NCBI GenBank assembly: GCA_905221605.1
Contig: CAJNDS010002117.1
Location: 188,001 to 252,000 of the forward strand
Direction of reading: 5' to 3'
DNA: 64,000 nucleotides
Source: Symbiodinium natans
Taxonomy: Eukaryota > Sar > Dinophyceae > Suessiales > Symbiodiniaceae
The position numbers were made by a program, and so were the translations under genes. A model generated the notes under the pieces. The model ran no database searches. It saw nothing but the letters and a program-made list of their open reading frames with translations, and was not told the DNA's origin. Positions 12,111-23,097 of the stretch are shown piece after piece. Positions within the stretch are counted from its first letter, which is position 1; every line of letters begins with the position of its first letter.

Positions 12111-13735
12111 CCAAAAGCCTCTGATTCGCAACAAGTCTCTGATTCGCAGTTGCTGATTCGTAGCTTCTGATTCACAGGTCAATGTCTGATTTTTTTGGCT
12201 TACCTGAAATGAGGGCACTTCGCAAATTCCACATCCTGCCCAAGGTTGTCTCCAACGCGGCTCTCCTCTCCTCCAACTATCCCAACCCCGAACTGCTCTC
12301 ACAACACAAGTTTCTAAGGTTGCGACGCCTGTGTCTGGCTTCCCAAAACCAGCACTCGAAGTGCTGGCCCCGCACCAGATGGTGCATGAACTCGGTTCAA
12401 AAGGTCCTGACGCGTGCCGGAAGATTGTACCCAGACACAGATTGTTCGCCTTGTGTGTGTGTGTGTGTGCGCCCCTTTGCTCAAAGGCATCGTCAGTTCA
12501 GTTGTGGCAGTCCTCTTTCTCTGCGAAAAGATGACAGCCTCAGAGGACATCACTTGCGTTGTCTTCACTTCCTCCTTTCCCTCCTTTTTTCCCTCCTCCC
12601 CCTTCGGGCGCTGGCAAAGCTCGGAAGCGCTGGAGGAACTGGAGGTGCTCGGCCTGCTGTTGCCAACAGATCCAGCTGAGGCTCTCTAATCGGAGACCTA
12701 AGGAGACTTCAATGGAGCGTAAGGCCCGGTCGCCACCCGCCGTAGACGAATGTGAACTTCATGGGGGATGTGACCACGAGCAAAGACAGCTACCTGCCAT
12801 GGCCGAGGCTCTGCATTCCATGACCAACCTTTCGGAAAGCAACCCGTACATCACATGCATCAATGCTGCATCAATACGATCGCACAGACGTGTCCTCATC
12901 TGGCAAGTTGGCAGAGACAGGAGCAACGTATGCCTTGCACGCGCACGAGGAACTTACACTAAGACACCATGGTTTCCCATGCACAGAATATACGGAGGGC
13001 CGTCGCCTTGTACAGAGAGCGACTTTCTAGACACCATGAACGGACGACTGAGGCATCATGAGGGCATTTTGAGGTTAACAGCAGGGGGCTTTAAAAGGGA
13101 GGTTTCACTCTTGCATTCAGTTTGGCCCTTGCGCTGTCTTGCTGCGGCGACACTCGGAACGGCTTTTGAACATCGACAGCTACTGACAAACAGACAGGCA
13201 AATATGTCCAGCCGAGATTTCACGAGGAGCTCACTCGGACTGCCCTCCCAGGGACTTTTGGGAGTTTTAGCTCCTCAGGGGATGGGAGGCCGGTACTGCG
13301 TGGATTCTTAAGAGATGTTACGAGCGCAGTCAATGTTCTAGCGGCTGGTTGTTCAATGATCACCATGTGCACCGAGGCAAGCGCCATGGTCACATCAACC
13401 AGCACCGGAGGTTTCGACTGAAGCTCCTGTGCCCAGCAGCTTTGTGAGGTGACTGCAGCGCGCGGCCAGTTCCTGACATGTGCTTCCTTAGCAGCATCTT
13501 GCAAGGCTTCCCACGCTGCAACGAACCCTGCTGTCCGTGGATGGAGCACCTCACCAAGAATTCGGGGAGTTGATCGAGAGACATTGGCTGTTTACGTTGC
13601 GCAGCCCTGTTAGTGCCGGCCCTGGGTGTAAATCTGCAAGCCCTCTTTTTGAGCATAGCTTTGGCTCTTCTCCCTGCCACATCCCGCTGCGCCACACAGC
13701 TCCATGAACACGCAGGGTAATCGGGCCCGCGGCAC
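12111..13735. other. No gene seen; short TG tract
   Basis: Long open frames here have no recognisable content and no paralog in the window. A (TG)n tract lies at about 12,453-12,470 and a pyrimidine-rich tract at 12,560-12,605. Confidence 0.45.
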
Positions 13736-14194
13736 AGATTCGACTTGCTCAGATCAGTACCCTGGCATGACGGCACAGAATTCAAAGCAGTCACCATGCT
13801 TCCCGGCACCCCAGCAACGCGTACTGCAAGAGCACGCACTGCAGGCGCGAGGTCCAAGTATGACTGTCATGAAACACCTAGCGAGCCGTGCCGGGTGTCC
13901 TGGACCTTATGAAGCCCAGCAAGCGTACGCCGAACATGCGGCCAGAACCCCACTCCCTTCCATGTCCTCGGGGAACAGTAGCAAGGCCAAGTTTCCGCGA
14001 CCACCTGACAAGCAACAGCACGCTAGCACTCAGACCCCGAAAGGATCGATTGTCACATGTCGCATATGGCATATGACAGAATACAAAAACGATGAAGCGG
14101 CAGTTGGTTGACGAGCTCAAGCGCTGAAATTGCTCAAGAGAAGTGTCGTGTCACTATCATGTCGTTGAATCGTTGTCCTTGAGGCACGGAAGCC
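13736..14194 (+). repeat. Dispersed repeat family X, copy 2
   Basis: Second copy of the repeat at 10,258-10,571, in the same orientation and block order, with added sequence between the blocks. Confidence 0.8.
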
Positions 14195-14373
14195 CCGCTA
14201 CCAGATGGCCGCACCCAGGGATGGAGGGAGGGAGGGGGGCGGGAAGGAGGGAGGGAGTATGAATGAACAGCTCGCACTTTTTGAAACCTTGTCTGGCCCT
14301 TCTTGCCCTACCTGCTTCAGCAAAAAGTCAAACTCAAGCCTAGCTCCGCTAGCTTTCGTGAGTGGGCAGCCCC

Positions 14374-14457
14374 GTCACTTGTGCCCACGCGTTCGCGGTC
14401 ACTTGTGCCCACGTGGTTTCGGGTCACTTGCGCCCACGTACCCCGTCACTTGCGCCC
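14374..14457 (+). repeat. Four spaced copies of GTCACTTGYGCCC
   Basis: The 13-mer occurs at 14,374, 14,398, 14,423 and 14,445, each followed by ACG. The reverse complement occurs four times at 15,773-15,911. Confidence 0.85.
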
Positions 14458-14461
14458 ACGT

Positions 14462-15190
14462 TTCTGGGGGGGGGAGGGGGGGAAGAATAAGCTTGGTTGA
14501 TGCGGTCAACACAACCACATCCAGTCACCCGCCCTGCACCGGGTGAGGGGGGGGGGGGGGTCGGGGGGGGGGGGGATAAGAATGGGCTTGTATGACGCGG
14601 TCAACACAACCCTCCCTGCAACGGGTGAAGGGGGGGAGGGGGGGGGGGGGGGGGGGGGTGGGATTTTTTGATTTTGCTTGTTTGACGCGGCGCATCCAGA
14701 ACGGTGAAGGGCGAGGGGTAAGAATAAGCTTGTTTGGCGCGGTCAACACAACCACATCCAGGGGCGGGGGGAGGGGTGAGGGGATCTGACTTTAAGGGAG
14801 GCTTTCCAGACAAGGTTTCAGGTCAGTTGTTTCCGGCGGAGGGGGGGAAGGGGGAGGAAAACGAGCTTGGAAGGGGGAGGGGGAAGGGGGAAGGGGGAGG
14901 GGGGAGGGGGGAGGGGGGCAGGGGGAAGGGGGAAGGGGACGGAGGGGGGCTGGGTGTTTACAGGCATCTGACCCAAGGGAAGCTTTCCACACAAGGCCTG
15001 GGTCAGTTCCTTGGGTTGAGGGTTCGGGTTTCAGGCCGGCATAAAAACGACTGTTGTTGACCGATGCGCCCTGCACGGTCAGCCGGAGTGCTTGGCAAGG
15101 GGGTGAAGGGGGAAGGGGGGGAGGGGGGGGCTTGGGCGGACATCTGACCCAAGGGAGGCTTTCCACGCAAGGCCTCAGGTCAGTTGCTTC
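14462..15190 (+). repeat. G-rich simple sequence
   Basis: Long runs of G and GGGGGA, interrupted by fragments of a repeated segment (AAGCTTG..TGACGCGGTCAACAC near 14,491, 14,586 and 14,726) and by two copies of ATCTGACYYNAAGGGAAGCTT-like sequence. Strong G-quadruplex potential; no coding. Confidence 0.8.
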
Positions 15191-15545
15191 TGGGGTTCAG
15201 GGTTCGGGTTTCGCGGTTTGGGTTTCAGGATGTTTCAGGGTTCAGGGTTCAGGTTTAGGGTCTGAGTTTCAGGGTTTAGGATTTAGGGAGTTTTGGGTTT
15301 GGGGATCAGGGGTGCCTCGTACCATCCAAACGCTGCCGCTTCGGCAGACATGAAAGGCGTTCAAGGGCTTCAGGTTTATAAGGGCTTGGGGAGGCTTAGG
15401 GCTTCGGATTTGACAGCATGGGCCTGTAAGGTCTTGGAATTTGGGGCTGGAGGCCTTGGGATTTTGGGGATTAAGAGCTCTGCAGTTTCAGGTTACTTAA
15501 GTTAGTGTCGATTCAGGGTTTAGAGCTTAGGCCTCCGGGGGTATG
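15190..15545 (+). repeat. Degenerate telomere-like (GGGTTYA)n tract
   Basis: Many imperfect heptamers such as GGGTTCA, GGGTTTA and GGTTTAG lie on the plus strand, decaying to the right. Same G-rich orientation as the better tract at 26.9 kb. Confidence 0.6.
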
Positions 15546-15772
15546 ATAGAGGGTGTCATTGATGAGGACGTCTTTTGATATCGAAACACATGATTTTGGA
15601 GCCAGCCCACCCCTTTCAGGAAAAAGAAACTAGCAACCTGAGACAACTACGTCCACTTGAACGGGGTGACAGGTGGCAGGGGCAGAGAGGCTGCCGGATG
15701 TGGCAGGGACATGACTTTTCAAATGAAAAACACCTCATCCTGTGGCCCTGCCATATTTTAAGACCAAAAGGC

Positions 15773-15911
15773 GGGCACAAGTGACAGGTCTGCGTTTTGG
15801 CAGCAGGTGGCCCAAAGTGTGGCCCTGCTGTGATTTGAGGCACGTACGCGGGCACAAGTGACATGCGAGTGGGCGGGCACAAGTGACAAGCATAAGGCGG
15901 GCACAAGTGAC
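15773..15911 (-). repeat. Four copies of GGGCACAAGTGAC
   Basis: Exact reverse complements of the 14.37-kb motif, at 15,773, 15,850, 15,874 and 15,899. Confidence 0.85.
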
Positions 15912-17623
15912 AGGTCTGCCCTTTCGTGATTGCACCGGAATCATGCTTGATCTGCTCTGCATGACACGTTGAAATGCGCCAGGTATTACCTGCTGGCACC
16001 TTAGGTAAATGTACTGGCACCGCGAACCTTATTTTCTCAGCAGCGCACCACTCTGGGCACAAACGCTTCGCAGAACTTTTAGATCAGCTTCCCGGTCCCG
16101 CCGGCACCTGGCCCATGATGCGAAACACCACAAGGCACATGCCGAACAGAAGCGCGACACAAAACATGCAGGCAGATCATGAACGGGTATGCGAAGCATT
16201 GCCTCAGCAGAAAATACACGGATGAAATGGCGTTTACTGCTGCCAGCCATGCCACAAGAAGTGCATCGGTTCAGCTTTGGCGTGTGCATAAAGAGCAGCT
16301 AGAGGGCTTACATTTCGAAGCTTGCAGGAGCGAGACCTCGACGACGCTACGGAAAGTTTGGACCTCTGAATACGAGGACGTGGAGGCCAGCAGCTCCTAG
16401 CAGCTAACCGTGAGAACGATGTCAGTAGAAGTCGCTTCAGAATGGCCCACTTTCTGCCACAAGCAAACCGGCAGCATGCCCCCTCGATTGCGTAATGCCA
16501 TGTCAATGGGCGACGTGTCTGCAAGTCAGGACCAGGCACGGCCCAGCCAAAGCCTGCTGATGACAACAGGCTATGTACCGCGCAGGGTTCTTGTGCACAG
16601 CATCTCTGACTACCGTCCTGGTGCTGCTCTCAGGTTGTCCTGCACGGCAGTGATGCGTGCACGCAATATCCTCTGACGAGTGAGTGGGCAGAACCCGGTC
16701 CTTGAGCACGATCTTAAGGCCAGATAGACGTCCCAGAGCCGAAGCCAGGGCCCACAGAAACATCCAATCCAACCTGCCATCTTGAACGTGGGATCAGGCG
16801 GGACGCGCAAAGGACAAGCAGACTCAACTCGAAGGCATGGCCGACCGTGTAGGGTGGTTGGAGATCAAGAGCAGGTCGCCCTCATCACAGCGACGCATGC
16901 AGAATTCACCAAAGTCCACCGAGTCTCCTGGCAGCCCCACTACACCAAGTCCGCCTGCAACGCCCAGGTGTCGAGCTCCCCATCGCCTGAAGCAGTCATC
17001 GCAACAAGAACAACAATTCTCACTGTTGGATCTCTCATGTTAAAGCCGTTGGGGCCGGACACGCATGGATGAGGATGCGTGTTCGTAAGACACACCGAAG
17101 GCAGAACACTGCCAGGCCGAACCACGCGGCCTGCATGCGACTCTTTCCCACGACATTTAGCCCCTTAGCTGCCTGGGCTCGCGCATGTGACGCACGCATG
17201 CCGCAAGCTGTTTCACGGAGTGCCACAATTTGCTGCCAAGGACTGAATGCCTGGCACCAGGATGCGATGACGCAAAAAAGTCCCCGGGCAGTCGAACTTG
17301 GCAGAAGCAGCAAAGGCAACGCCTCGGCGATTTGAAAAAGAGCAGTTCACACATGATGTCACGACGTGAAAACTGAGAGCCTTGCGGGCAGTAAGACAAC
17401 GCAGCATGTAAGAATTGACCTTGTTCTCAACGAAACCGTGTCTCAGGCTGTGGTCATGGCAGTTATGCAGGATGAGCGTGACCACCGCAAAACTGAACCA
17501 AGGCACGTCTGAAACCACAGCAACAGTACCTGTCATTGCCGACACTGCAAGCACAAACACAAACACGCAGCGCAAGCTTCTACAAGCCTGTATCAAAACA
17601 TCACAGCTTTGCTTAAACACGCA
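15912..17623. other. No gene seen
   Basis: No recognisable coding, RNA or tandem structure; open frames are of chance size for GC-balanced DNA. Confidence 0.4.
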
Positions 17624-17860
17624 AGGCCACACACGAAGCTGCCAGACGATGACGCAAAGGCGCCGCAGTTGTCATGTCATGCACATGTCGTATCTAAATT
17701 TGACCGATCACAAAGCAACAACTACGTCGACTCGTTGACCACGTGTGCTCAACAGTTCTAAGCTCAAACAGCTGCCAGACGCAATCAACTCGACAATTGT
17801 CAGGTTTCATTTCGCGATTGATGGGTTTCGGGGTCAGGGTTAGAGGTTGTAGGGTTTAGG
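17624..17860 (+). repeat. Dispersed repeat family Y, copy 1
   Basis: About 235 bp, over 85% matched by eye to 21,468-21,702. It shares AGCTGCCAGACGATGACGCA, GTCATGCACATGTCGTATCT and AGCTCAAACAGCTGCCAGAC, and ends in GGTTGTAGGGTT. Same orientation in both places. Confidence 0.85.
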
Positions 17861-19020
17861 GCTCAGGCTGGTCTGCCTCTTGTTCGGTCTGCCTCTGTTC
17901 TCCCTCGCATTAGCTTTAAACCGGGGCGGACTGCATTCGAGTCTTTGTTGGTGGCAGAGAGTTTGCAATCGTAGTCCAAACAGGCGAGTTAAGCTAGCAG
18001 CTATCCAAGAAGCCACCCATTGACTCTCCGCAGATGCCGCAGATTGTAAAAGCCAACCAGCTGAACGAAAAGACTTGGGAACAGGAGCTTCGCGCAGAAG
18101 CCCCGCAGTGGAGCCCAACAGGAGGTTTTAGGGTTTAGGGTGTAGTAGGGTGACCGCAACACTTTCATGTCTTCGGAGGACATAGCGGTCGGTCCTTGTT
18201 TAAACCAAAGCTAACCGCAAGTTTGGAAGTGACAACAGCAAGTTTGGAAGTGACGCTCTTGGCACTTGCCCTCAAAATTCAAGACCACAGCGGTTCTGAA
18301 GCAAAACTTCACACCCTTCGATGCCTCGATGTTTTGACACCTGGTAAGCCGATTGGGCATAGTAAACCTGAACCCCGTACACGTAGACAGAATGTGGTCT
18401 AAAGTCCATGATCACAGGCTCCTTGCCCCCCCCCCCCCCCCCCCACCCCCCACACCACGCGAGTGGCACTGATGCGGCATCCAACCCATTGATTCATATC
18501 TTGCATGGCCCAGGGCCTTCCAGCTTCAGAACTCCAACGAACAAACCCTTCGGTAGTTTTGCGAACAAAGTTCTCGTCGGTCGCAGTCCATTGATGGTCA
18601 GCCCCATTTGCAAACACAATGCTCGCAGCATGGGTTTCGAACTCGAACTCGAACTCGATTCCGCAGCGGTCTGGTCTGACCTACTAGCTAGCTGTAGCTC
18701 ATGACATATGTCACGGCCGCTCTGTGGCGGCGATTAACAGCTTCGGGTATGGACATGCAAGGCAACTGCACAGGAACCGAAGTTCAACAAACTATGCAGT
18801 ACAGGGTCTCCAGCGCTCACAGTCGCTCAACCTAGCGTTCTCGCGCTTACTAACTAGGGAGTAGACTGTGACAGCTCAGCTGAACAGTGAATGAATTGTC
18901 AAAACGAAAAAAGCAAAAACACATCACGCCACTCTGCCTTGGGCAGGGGGCCGGAAACGGCAACCCCGAGACAAGTGCTGCGCAAGCCCTGTACACTGTA
19001 CAACTTCAGCACTGAGCTAC
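17861..19020. other. No gene; 56-bp repeat copy 2 and poly-C run
   Basis: Telomere-like TTTAGGG pieces lie at 17,860-17,875 and 18,124-18,140. The second copy of the 56-bp repeat is at 18,150-18,205, a C run at 18,426-18,449, and a GAACTC triplet of hexamers at 18,633-18,655. No recognisable gene. Confidence 0.6.
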
Positions 19021-19021
19021 A

Positions 19022-19895
19022 AAATGGTCAGCTCAATGATGGATCTCACTCATGAAAAGCAGTCAGTTGAGGACCTCCATGGAGGGACGGACTCAGAGTC
19101 CACTAGAGCATCGAAATGCACTCCACAGGCCAATTTCAAGTGAAACGGAGTCCACAACAAGCCCACAAAAAGAGAACCATCAGAGCAATCCCAAGAACAC
19201 CTCAGCGGCAGGTACACAGCGTAGGGGACCATCACGTTGAGGAAGCCCAATGCACCCACCAGATAAGAAATTAAAACAAATAGCAGCAGCATATTGAATA
19301 GAAGGGCCGATAATACGGCGCCCCCGCCCACAGGCCAGGTTGCCGTGAAGCCTGGCAATCGCAAGTGGCCAAGAAAAACCAAGCAAGTATGGGGTGAGTG
19401 TGTGGCACTGCTCCAGCACATGCATTGTACAAGCAAAGAACTGAGTCAAATATGGTCAGCTCAACGATGATCCAAACTCATAGGGCAGACAGTTGAGGAC
19501 CTCCATGGAGAGTCTGGTACTACAGTGACTCGTCGCATCGCGCAAGTTGCCTCATTGCCCGAAAACTCGCCATGGGCCGACCCACGAACTCCCAAAAGGG
19601 CTAGGTGGGAAACAGGAACGAACTGTCCACAACGAATGTCGTCACATATCCTTCCAGCTGTTGCAACCGAAGGTGAAAGCACCATGAGGTGGGCCATCAG
19701 AGCAGTCCCAGACGTCGCCTCAGCAAAAACGAATTCATTTGCATAGAGACAAACTGTAGCAGCACAATGTAGGGGCCGAAGACGGCGCCCTGCCCATAGG
19801 CCTGGTTGCCGTAAAGCCTGACAACCGCAAGTGGCCATACATTCATCCCAAAATGCCTGATTGCCGCAAAGCCTGGCAACCGTAAGTGGCAATGA
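19022..19895 (+). repeat. Two ~430-bp tandem units plus a partial third end
   Basis: GGTCAGCTCAAYGATG...GTTGAGGACCTCCATGGAG begins units at about 19,026 and 19,453. CATCAGAGCARTCCCA recurs at 19,178 and 19,696. GGTTGCCGTRAAGCCTG and the following AGTGGCC recur at 19,341 and 19,803, with a third copy of this end at 19,861. The units are diverged by roughly a quarter. Confidence 0.7.
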
Positions 19896-20419
19896 ATAGT
19901 CATACAACATGAATAACAAAAGCAAATACGAAATAAATAAACCAAGCACTGAGCATAGGCGCGAGCTCGCTGGCAGTGAAAACACTGTACCTTGCAGTCC
20001 GCCCCGAAGCGTTGGTGCGTACATAATGCCTGGCCAGTATCTTCGCCCACATGATCACGAACCTGATTGGCTCCCGCTGCAGCACTGGAATCTGCAGCAA
20101 CCCTCACTTCCACCAGCAATACTTTTGGCCTGTCTTCAGTGGCCCATCCAGGAATGCTGGTTGCCGGACTTGGGACCGGCACGGCTCGTAAAATAAAGAA
20201 GAGCGGACCTGCAGTGAGGATGCTTGAAGGTGTCACTCGTGTATCTCCCAACCGTGGGGCTAACTGCGTTTGCGCAACCAGCTCATCAAGTGGCAAAGGC
20301 GTCTCCAAAAACATCCAATAGCAGAATGCCATGCAAATACCATACCAGATCCATGAAGGCCAGTGAGTGCACCGAGGACAACCTGAATGCACGGGTCTCT
20401 GACATATCGCCATCGTCAT
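19697..20419 (-). CDS. Open frame of 240 codons, unknown and doubtful
   Basis: The longest open frame in this part of the window. Its 3' third lies inside the 430-bp repeat. The N-terminal half (to about 20,020) is unique and of protein-like composition, but no motif is recognised. It may be a chance frame. Confidence 0.15.
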   Translation of the reverse strand: MTMAICQRPVHSGCPRCTHWPSWIWYGICMAFCYWMFLETPLPLDELVAQTQLAPRLGDTRVTPSSILTAGPLFFILRAVPVPSPATSIPGWATEDRPKVLLVEVRVAADSSAAAGANQVRDHVGEDTGQALCTHQRFGADCKVQCFHCQRARAYAQCLVYLFRICFCYSCCMTIHCHLRLPGFAAIRHFGMNVWPLAVVRLYGNQAYGQGAVFGPYIVLLQFVSMQMNSFLLRRRLGLL

Positions 20420-20558
20420 TGCATCTGTGAATGGGTGCCGAAAGTGCGGCTTCCCCAGGCTCAGTATTGAGAAACCATGTGCAAAAGCAAGAACTACAGC
20501 GTCCGGAGGGGGTCCAGTTGAACAGAGAACCTGTTTGGCCTCGAACCCGGTTGACCCC

Positions 20559-20740
20559 CTACCAAAAGAAACATGTGACCCGAGCCGAGAAGCTTAGCAT
20601 GGGTTTCGAAAAGATGCATATGCTTTGCAGCAAGCTTGCACACATGTATCCTTCGAAGCAAGCGTGCACAACTCGCATCATGGGCTCCGAAAAGATGCGC
20701 ATGATTTGAAGCAAGCTTGCACGATGAAAAAAAAAGCAGG
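20559..20740 (+). repeat. Short tandem repeat with GAAAAGATGC / GAAGCAAGC core
   Basis: Two to three imperfect ~90-bp units share ATGGGYTYCGAAAAGATGC and AGCAAGCTTGCAC. No coding is inferred. Confidence 0.6.
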
Positions 20741-20769
20741 GGAGGGGGTTCAAAAAGATGCACAACATT

Positions 20770-21110
20770 GGACAGGCGAGCATCATCGCATCACCGGCTC
20801 GGTCCCGGGGAGCACCGTAAATGACACCGTATTTCACGTGCTTTTGGATGCTCCATTGCTCGAACTTGTTCCCGGCATCGTCCCCAAATTGCTCGATGAT
20901 TCTCACAGGGACCAAGTTGTGCATCAGCCACCCTTTGTTTGATCAGCATCAGAAGCAATGGCAATGGCAGACTGGGGTCGGGTTCGGGGAACAGGGACGC
21001 CATCCACCATGCTCAGACCTCCTAAGCCTTCCTCTTCCACGACATGAGCAGCAGCGGCTCGGGCTGTGCGCTTTGTGTTCGGACCCCCTGCACGTGCCAA
21101 GCGCGCACGC
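20770..21110 (-). CDS. Possible exon pair, unknown product
   Basis: One minus-strand frame (21,110-20,925) reads as a low-complexity Ala/Arg segment ending in DADQTKGG. The next frame (20,924-20,770) has a folded-protein look with RIIEQFGDDAGNKFEQW and KHVKYGVIYGAPRDRAG. Composition is better than chance, but the frames do not join without a splice or frameshift. Family not recognised. Confidence 0.25.
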
Positions 21111-21467
21111 TTCACCGTTGAGTCCTGGCATGGATGCTATCCAAGTCGCGCTTCATCGACCCATCATCTCTTCTTTACAAGGCCATCATGGGCGGGCATC
21201 AGCAAGGTCGCTGGGGCCCCCTTTCCTTCTTACCTTACACTGCTCCCCGTTGGCTCTGAAGCACTGCAACTTCCCAGGCGGCCTGATCCCAATTATATAA
21301 GTGGCACTTCAGCGCCAGCAGGGGCTGGGGGCGGTCTCGGTGTTGCACTCTGACGCTTGAATTTTTTCGGCGCGGTCGATGGCACACGAGTCTGCAGGTG
21401 GCGAGCTCATCCACATCACTGGCCTGACGCAGGCTTTTGTCGCATGGGCTTTTGGAAAGAAATATTG

Positions 21468-21702
21468 CGGCCACACACCAAGCTGCCAGACGATGACGCA
21501 AATGCGCCGCAGTTGTCACGTCATGCACATGTCGTATCTAGATTTGACCGGTCACTAAGCAACAACCACGTCGACTCTTTGACCGCGTGTGCTCAACAGT
21601 TCTAAGCTCAAACAGCTGCCAGACGCAATCAACTCCACAATTGTCAGTTTGTATTTCGCGATGGATGGGCTTAGGGGTCAGGGGAACGAGGTTGTAGGGT
21701 TC
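21468..21702 (+). repeat. Dispersed repeat family Y, copy 2
   Basis: Second copy of the 17,624-17,860 repeat. Confidence 0.85.
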
Positions 21703-21946
21703 AAGCTTGCCTGCTCTCTCCACCTCCCGGCGCTTATGTCCACGCAGTTGGTCCTGCAAAGACATCGACAACGTTTTTTCCTAGCAATCTGGCCACAATC
21801 CTTCTCCGATTCGTTGTTCTGTTGCGAGCTCACGGCAGCACAGCCCAGAGCTGGAACGATCCCTGATCAACAACACGTGAAAACGCGGCTCTAGTATCAA
21901 AGTGTCATTGCAGATGTTCGTCATTGTTTCCTGCGTTCAACACATA

Positions 21947-22265
21947 TTATGCGTATGTATGATATACATATCATACACATTTATGTGTCATATGTACGAT
22001 ATATATGTGTGTGTGTATATATCTATATCACATATCGTATATCATATATCGCATATCGTGTATTTTATATCATGCATCATCTGTCACATGTTATATGTTG
22101 TATGTTATATCAGCGCTCTTGTAGGCTACTGCTGACAGACAGCGAACACACAAGCAGGCAAAATCACTCACAATGCTATGTGTATGGTCTATGTGAATAT
22201 ATATATATATATAGAGAGAGAGAGAGCAGAAAGATACAAAAATGTCATAAATATGTATGTATATA
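21947..22265 (+). repeat. AT-rich TATATG / TATCATA microsatellites
   Basis: Dense alternations such as ATACATATCATACACAT, GTGTGTGTATATATC, an (AT)n run at 22,197-22,213 and GAGAGAGAGAG directly after it. They open the AT-rich island and could melt easily. Confidence 0.85.
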
Positions 22266-22460
22266 TATTTTTATATAAGCCCGCAACCTTTAAGGTCTAC
22301 GTATTATGAGTTTTTCTTTGCTTTTTAAAAGACCTCTTATAAATATTGAATATAAATATAAGAATAATGTTTATTTATAAGTGGCTGAATCTTCTGCTAG
22401 CTTAGTGTTTATGTTTAGGATTTCTGATTTGGAGAATATGTGTTCCTTGTTGATTTTATG
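22266..22460. other. AT-rich unique segment
   Basis: About 70% A+T, in sharp contrast with the GC-balanced flanks; no coding seen. Confidence 0.6.
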
Positions 22461-23097
22461 GAATGTTTTTCATTCATATGTCTAACAAGCCACAGAATTC
22501 TCTGCATCATTAAATTCGATAAATCAACTGACTTGGCTCTGTGAACTATCATTGGTTTCATATGCATTTTTTATGGATTTGATGGCGCTCTACTCATTCA
22601 TAGGTGGCAGGTTGCTTACGGGTTTGACTCCACTCATTCATAGGTGGTACGAACAACAGAAATTCTCTACACCAAGAAATTCTATAAATAAAACGATTGG
22701 TTCTACAAACACTCATTGATTTCATATGTATTTGCTTATTGTTTTTATGATGTTCAGCTCATTCATATGTGGCAGGAGAGGCAGAATTCTCTACACCAAG
22801 AGATTCTATAAATAAAACGATTGGTTCTTCAAACACTCATTGATTTCATATGTGTTTGCTTATTGACTGTATGATGTTCGGCTCACTCATACACAGAATT
22901 CTGGTCACCAGGATACTCTATAAACAAAATGATTCGTTCTTCAAACACTCATGGATTTCGTATGCGTTTGCTTGTGGATTCGATGGCGCTCCGCTCTTTC
23001 ATAGGTGGCACGAGCCGCAGAATCCTCTACACCAAGAGATTCTATACATAAGTTGACTTGGTTCTGTGAACACTCATTGATTTCATGCGCGTTAGCT
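22460..23097 (+). repeat. AT-rich ~120-160-bp tandem repeat, five units
   Basis: Each unit contains CTCTACACCAAGAGATTC or a variant, then a TATAAATAAAACGATTGGTTC type, then CACTCATTGATTTCATATG, and CATTCATAGGTGGCA. Anchors lie near 22,500, 22,664, 22,789, 22,904 and 23,025. Confidence 0.85.

Noticed and set aside
19010-19040. Minus-strand CCATTTTGTAGCTCAG as a relic spliced leader
   Set aside because: Has a two-base insertion against the leader core, and the second repeat unit shows no conservation of it.
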